Part shown: positions 14,765 through 18,095 of the stretch, piece by piece | Layout: each line of letters opens with the position of its first letter | How positions within the stretch are numbered: position 1 is the first letter of the stretch | DNA from: Burkholderiales bacterium | Lineage (GTDB): Bacteria; Pseudomonadota; Gammaproteobacteria; Burkholderiales; Burkholderiaceae | Assembly: GCA_947372535.1 (NCBI GenBank) | Contig: CANBUA010000071.1 | Span: forward strand, 1 to 18,095 | DNA: 18,095 nt | Direction: 5' to 3' | The notes under the pieces: model-generated | What the model was told of the DNA's origin: nothing | Database searches by the model: none | What the model saw: only the letters and a program-made list of their open reading frames with translations | Program-made: the position numbers and the translations under genes

Positions 14765-15382
14765 TCAGGCGGCCGGCTGCGACCAATTGGCGCTGCCGGC
14801 CTTGGCGTCCATGCGCTCTGGCACTTCGGCCTCTTCGCGCCATTTGATCGAGCATCCCATGCTGGGGTGCTGCTCGGCCGGGCCGTAGCCGTAGTGCGCG
14901 ATCAGGCGCATGGCATCGAACAGCTCACGCTGGGCATCATCAGGCGCGGCTTCCTTGCGTGACGCGTCCAGGCGGCCACGGTATTGCAGGCGCAAGTCGG
15001 CATCGAAACCGTAGAAATCAGGCGTGCAAACCGCGTCGTAGCTTTGCGCCACTTCCTGGGTATCGTCGTGAAGGTAGTGGAAGGGCATGTCCAGCGCAAC
15101 GGCGGCGGCCTTCATGCCCTCGAAGCTGTCTTCCGGATAGGCCTCGTCATCGTTCGAGTTGATGGCAATTACGTTCACGCCCAGGGGCAGCAACTCGCGC
15201 GCGTCACGCAGGATGCGCGGCATGATCGCCTTCACATAGGGGCAGTGGTTGCAGATGAACATGACCAACGTGCCTCGCGGCCCCGCCAGTTGTTTGAGGG
15301 AATACGTCTTGCCATCCGTGCCCTTGAGGCGAAACGGGACGGCAGGCCAGCCAATGTCGGCGATCGGGGTGCTCACAGCCAT
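14765..15382 (-). CDS. Thioredoxin-fold redoxin family protein
   Basis: 205 residues, no signal peptide, cytosolic. It belongs to the AhpC/TSA-like redoxin group with the block MFICNHCPYVK (Cys44 and Cys47 in a CNHC motif). It also has the family-specific strands VIAINSND, DAVCTPDFYGFD with cis-Pro, and the C-terminal PSMGCSIKW. Members are found next to varied metabolic genes, and their reductants are mostly unknown. A thiol-disulfide or peroxide function is likely but not proven. GGAGAG lies 8 bases before the ATG at 15380-15382. It is the last gene of a same-strand run behind gph (64-base gap) and may be cotranscribed with the Calvin cycle genes. Its stop is 12 bases from the convergent esterase stop. 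Confidence 0.85.
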   Translation of the reverse strand: MAVSTPIADIGWPAVPFRLKGTDGKTYSLKQLAGPRGTLVMFICNHCPYVKAIMPRILRDARELLPLGVNVIAINSNDDEAYPEDSFEGMKAAAVALDMPFHYLHDDTQEVAQSYDAVCTPDFYGFDADLRLQYRGRLDASRKEAAPDDAQRELFDAMRLIAHYGYGPAEQHPSMGCSIKWREEAEVPERMDAKAGSANWSQPAA

Positions 15383-15446
15383 GGTCTTCTCTCCAGGTTA
15401 GGGTCGAACAACGAAGAAGTGATGAGTCTCGGTCAGTCAAGTCAAA

Positions 15447-16148
15447 TCAGGCGGCCAATCGGTCGGCCAGCACGTGATCGGCGATGTGGTCGATGGTGGC
15501 AAACAGTTGATCCGGCGACGACGTTTCAATGGCCTGCCCACCGTTGTAGCCGTAGGGCACTGCCCAGGCGGCCACACCGGCGCGGCGCGCGGTGTCCATG
15601 TCAATGCTCGAATCCCCCACGTGCGCTGCCCTTGATTGGTCCACGGAAAATGCGCCAAGACAATGGTTGATGACCAGAGGATGGGGTTTTTTCTGTTCCA
15701 TGCTGTCCCCACCGATGACGATGGGGAAAAACTCGGCCAGACCTGTCACCTCAAGCACGCGCTCGGCAAAGCGGATTTCCTTGTTGGTGACGCACGCAAG
15801 CTTGATGCCCGCATCACGCAACCTTTGAAGGCCGCTGAGGCAGCCCGGATAGAGGCGGCTATCGGTGCCGGTGGTGGCCTGGTAGTGCCCTTCAAAACAG
15901 TGCATGACTGACTCGACATCCAGCGCATCGACCAGCTCGGCGTGGCCATTGGCCTTGGCCTGCGCCAGCAGGCCGCGCATGAGCTCGCGCGTGCCGTGGC
16001 CGATGAAGTTGGTGACCTCGGCCACGGGGCGGCGCGGCAGGCCGATGTCCGTCAAGGTGCGGTTGGCGGCCTCGGCGATTTCGCTGGCGGTGTCGACCAT
16101 GGTGCCGTCCAGGTCAAAGGTGATCAGGCTGATTTGGGGCGCGTTCAT
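15447..16148 (-). CDS. gph: Phosphoglycolate phosphatase (HAD superfamily)
   Basis: 233 residues, typical Gph/CbbZ length. It dephosphorylates 2-phosphoglycolate to glycolate. In an organism with RuBisCO this clears the product of the oxygenase reaction, and in others a product of DNA end repair. HAD motifs are in order: FDLDGTMVD (11-19; nucleophile Asp12, acid Asp14), VTNKE (motif II, Thr121), KKPHP (motif III, Lys153 or 154) and GDSSIDM (motif IV, Asp179 and Asp183). A helical cap lies between motifs I and II. It follows prk by 21 bases on the same strand, which favours the Calvin cycle role (named cbbZ in several autotrophs). Confidence 0.92.
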   Translation of the reverse strand: MNAPQISLITFDLDGTMVDTASEIAEAANRTLTDIGLPRRPVAEVTNFIGHGTRELMRGLLAQAKANGHAELVDALDVESVMHCFEGHYQATTGTDSRLYPGCLSGLQRLRDAGIKLACVTNKEIRFAERVLEVTGLAEFFPIVIGGDSMEQKKPHPLVINHCLGAFSVDQSRAAHVGDSSIDMDTARRAGVAAWAVPYGYNGGQAIETSSPDQLFATIDHIADHVLADRLAA

Positions 16149-16169
16149 GGTGCGTGTCTTCTTCGCTGG

Positions 16170-17045
16170 TTACTGCATCTGCGCGCGGCGGATTTCCATC
16201 AGGCGCAGGATCATGGGGGTGAGGATGAGCTGCATGGCCAGGTCCATCTTGCCGCCGGGCACCACGATGGTGTTGGCGCGCGACATGAAGGAGTCCGGGA
16301 TCATGGACAGCAGGTAGGGAAAGTCGATGCCGCGCGGGTTCCGGAAGCGGATCACCGTCATGCTCTCGCCGGCCGTGGGGATGTCACGGGCGATGAAGGG
16401 GTTGGAGGTGTCGACCACCGGCACGCGCTGGAAGTTGATGTCGGTCTCACCGAACTGGGGGCAGATGTAGTGCACGTAATCGTGCATGCGCCTCAGGATG
16501 GTGTCGGACACCGCTTCCTTGGAGTAACCGCGCGATTTGGTGTCGCGGTGGATCTTCTGGATCCACTCCAGGTTGATGATGGGCACCACGCCGATCTTCA
16601 TGTCCACGTGGCGCGTCAGGTCCACCTTATCGGTCTTGACGCAGCCGTGAAGGCCTTCGTAGAACAGCAGGTCGGTGTCCACGGGCACATCCACCCAGGG
16701 CGTGAAAGTGCCGGGGTCTTGCTTGTAGGGCACGGCTTCCTGGTCGTTGTGCAGGTAAAAGCGCGTCTTGCAGCGGCCCGATTCACCATAGGCGCGGAAT
16801 TGGTCGCCCAAGGTTTCCCACTCGTTGGCGTCGGGGCTGAAGTGGCTGAAGTTGCGCGCATCCTTCTCGGCCTGAGCCATGGCCACCTTCATCTCGGGGC
16901 GGCTGTAACGGTGGAAGGCGTCGCCCTCGATCACGGCCGCCGTGATGCCCTCGCGGCGAAAGATGGCGTCGAAGGTGCTCTTGACCGTGGACGTGCCCGC
17001 GCCGCTGGAGCCGGTCACGACGATGATGGGATGGCGTTTGGACAT
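16170..17045 (-). CDS. prk: Phosphoribulokinase (bacterial class I)
   Basis: 291 residues, as in the octameric bacterial enzymes (about 290). It phosphorylates ribulose-5-phosphate with ATP to the RuBisCO substrate ribulose-1,5-bisphosphate. Apart from the Calvin cycle it has few known uses, so it is strong evidence for CO2-fixing capacity. The P-loop GSSGAGTST is at 12-20. The catalytic base is Asp42 in EGDAFHRY, with Arg49. The Walker B-like EGLHG (130-134) and HRDTKSRGYSKEAV (166-179; Arg167, Arg172) line the active site and the NADH effector region. It is separated from fbp by only 5 bases and sits in an fbp-prk-gph operon; the symbol cbbP is equally used. Confidence 0.96.
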   Translation of the reverse strand: MSKRHPIIVVTGSSGAGTSTVKSTFDAIFRREGITAAVIEGDAFHRYSRPEMKVAMAQAEKDARNFSHFSPDANEWETLGDQFRAYGESGRCKTRFYLHNDQEAVPYKQDPGTFTPWVDVPVDTDLLFYEGLHGCVKTDKVDLTRHVDMKIGVVPIINLEWIQKIHRDTKSRGYSKEAVSDTILRRMHDYVHYICPQFGETDINFQRVPVVDTSNPFIARDIPTAGESMTVIRFRNPRGIDFPYLLSMIPDSFMSRANTIVVPGGKMDLAMQLILTPMILRLMEIRRAQMQ

Positions 17046-17050
17046 GTCGA

Positions 17051-18095
17051 TCAGGCCTGGGGCTGGACGAAGAGCGAGCGGGTCTTGAAGAGCTGAAAGG
17101 ACACGTTCTCGTGCGGATCGGCGTGGTAGCCGACGATGCGCTCGATCTCATCGCGTGAGCCCAGGATCACGGGCACCTTCTGGTGCAAGGTGTCAGGCAC
17201 CAAATCCAGCAGGTTGCTGGTGCCGGTGCTGGCACGGCCACCGGCCTGCTCGATCAGCAGGGCCATGGGCGAGGCCTCGTACATCAGGCGCAGGCGGCCA
17301 GCCTTGCGCGGCTCCTTGGTGTCGCGCGGGTACATGAAGACGCCGCCGCGCGTCATGATGCGGTGCACTTCGGCGACCATGGAAGCCACCCAGCGCATGT
17401 TGAAATCCTTGCCGCGCGGGCCGCTGTCGCCGGCCACGCATTCGGCCACGTAGCGCTGCACGGGCTTTTCCCAGAAACGCTGGTTCGACATGTTGATGGC
17501 GAACTCCTTGGTCTGAGGCGCGATGGCGACCTGGTCCTGGGTCAGCACCCAGCGGGCCGGGCCGCTTTCCACCAGTGACTTCCGATCCAGGGTGAACATC
17601 ATCACGCCGCGCCGGCAGGTCAGCACCATGATGGTGGCCGGACCGTAGAGCACGTAGCCAGCGGCGACTTGCTGGTGACCGGGCTGCATGAAACCCATCT
17701 CGCCAGGCGTGGTGCCACGGTAAGGGTGCGGCAGCAGCGAGAAAATGGTGCCCACCGAAATGTTGGCTTCGATGTTGGACGAGCCGTCCAGCGGGTCGAA
17801 CACAGCCAAGAAGCGGCCCTGGCTGCCATGGTCATCGGACACCCACGATTGCTCGTGCTCCTCGCTGGCCCAGCCGGCGATGTGGCGGCAACTGCCCAGC
17901 GCCTGCGACATCAGCTCATCGGCCAGCACGTCCAACTTCTTCTGGTCCTCGCCCTGCGAGTTGCTCGAATCGGCCAAGCCGTGGGCACCAGCCAGCGCCC
18001 CTTGCGACGCCACCTCACCGATGCGGGCGCAGGCCTGGGCGATCACCGCCAAGGTCTCGCGCACCGCCTGCGACAAGTCGGCCGGCATGTCGGCC
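17051..18095 (-). CDS. fbp: Class I fructose-1,6-bisphosphatase (5' end outside window)
   Basis: At least 345 residues are visible. It hydrolyses fructose-1,6-bisphosphate (and in autotrophs often sedoheptulose-1,7-bisphosphate) in gluconeogenesis and the Calvin cycle. Motifs are the metal-binding DPLDGSSNIEANISVGTIF (98-116 counted from the ATG at 18086-18088) and RGGVFMYPRD (substrate region). Further on is RLRLMYEASPMALLIEQAGG, the family signature near the C-terminus. The frame stays open through the window edge (GCC GAC before the ATG). Relatives have about 20 to 30 more N-terminal residues, so this ATG is probably internal and the gene is partial. It heads the visible run fbp-prk-gph-redoxin, with further genes probably upstream beyond the window. 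Confidence 0.94.
   Translation of the reverse strand, partial: ADMPADLSQAVRETLAVIAQACARIGEVASQGALAGAHGLADSSNSQGEDQKKLDVLADELMSQALGSCRHIAGWASEEHEQSWVSDDHGSQGRFLAVFDPLDGSSNIEANISVGTIFSLLPHPYRGTTPGEMGFMQPGHQQVAAGYVLYGPATIMVLTCRRGVMMFTLDRKSLVESGPARWVLTQDQVAIAPQTKEFAINMSNQRFWEKPVQRYVAECVAGDSGPRGKDFNMRWVASMVAEVHRIMTRGGVFMYPRDTKEPRKAGRLRLMYEASPMALLIEQAGGRASTGTSNLLDLVPDTLHQKVPVILGSRDEIERIVGYHADPHENVSFQLFKTRSLFVQPQA

Noticed and set aside
15383..15446. Terminator or promoter between gph and the redoxin gene
   Set aside because: No hairpin with a T run and no convincing -10/-35 pair. Only a ribosome site (GGAGAG) for the redoxin gene is visible.
15942..17096. 384-codon + strand frame opposite gph and prk
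   Set aside because: Spans two clear minus-strand genes and the gap between them; low-complexity antisense composition.

Overview
The window is GC-rich chromosomal DNA from a betaproteobacterium, most likely order Burkholderiales (Comamonadaceae or Sphaerotilaceae-like). This is inferred from protein family character, from the ssrS-like RNA and from the Entner-Doudoroff and Calvin gene sets. I saw no insertion sequence, prophage, CRISPR array or rRNA. It reads as ordinary chromosomal backbone plus a few poorly characterised genes.

Layout. 1-59 is the 3' tail of a + strand gene, possibly zapA. 134-358 holds a promoter, a strong 6S RNA candidate and a bidirectional terminator. 403-1407 (-) encodes a PAS-GGDEF protein with a degenerate active site but an intact c-di-GMP I-site. 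A 9-bp inverted repeat lies between it and a divergent 3-hydroxyisobutyrate-dehydrogenase-type reductase (1552-2442, +). 2427-3898 (-) is a coupled pair of related single-pass membrane proteins of unknown function, rich in short VP-containing strands. 3968-4177 (+) is a small cysteine-motif protein, 4390-4602 (-) a glycine-zipper lipoprotein and 4713-5897 (-) a Bcr/CflA exporter. 6021-6110 (-) is tRNA-Ser(UGA), 6165-6992 (-) ApaH and 7065-8366 (+) a CorC/HlyC-type membrane protein.

The second half is central carbon metabolism. glk and pgl (-) are divergent from edd and eda (+) around a 92-bp control region. With a glucose-6-phosphate dehydrogenase encoded elsewhere, these give glucose to pyruvate plus glyceraldehyde-3-phosphate by the Entner-Doudoroff route. 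A secreted tannase-family esterase resembling MHETase and feruloyl esterases follows (13019-14752, +), preceded by an AT-rich stretch with two adjacent palindromes. Finally a minus-strand cluster, fbp-prk-gph-redoxin (18095 to 14765), supplies two Calvin cycle enzymes, the 2-phosphoglycolate phosphatase that clears the RuBisCO oxygenase product, and a thioredoxin-fold protein. RuBisCO is not in the window.

The items most worth a second look are the tandem VP-repeat membrane proteins, the I-site-only GGDEF protein, the MHETase-like esterase with its palindromic upstream region, and the 6S RNA locus. No clearly novel multi-gene system can be demonstrated from this sequence alone.
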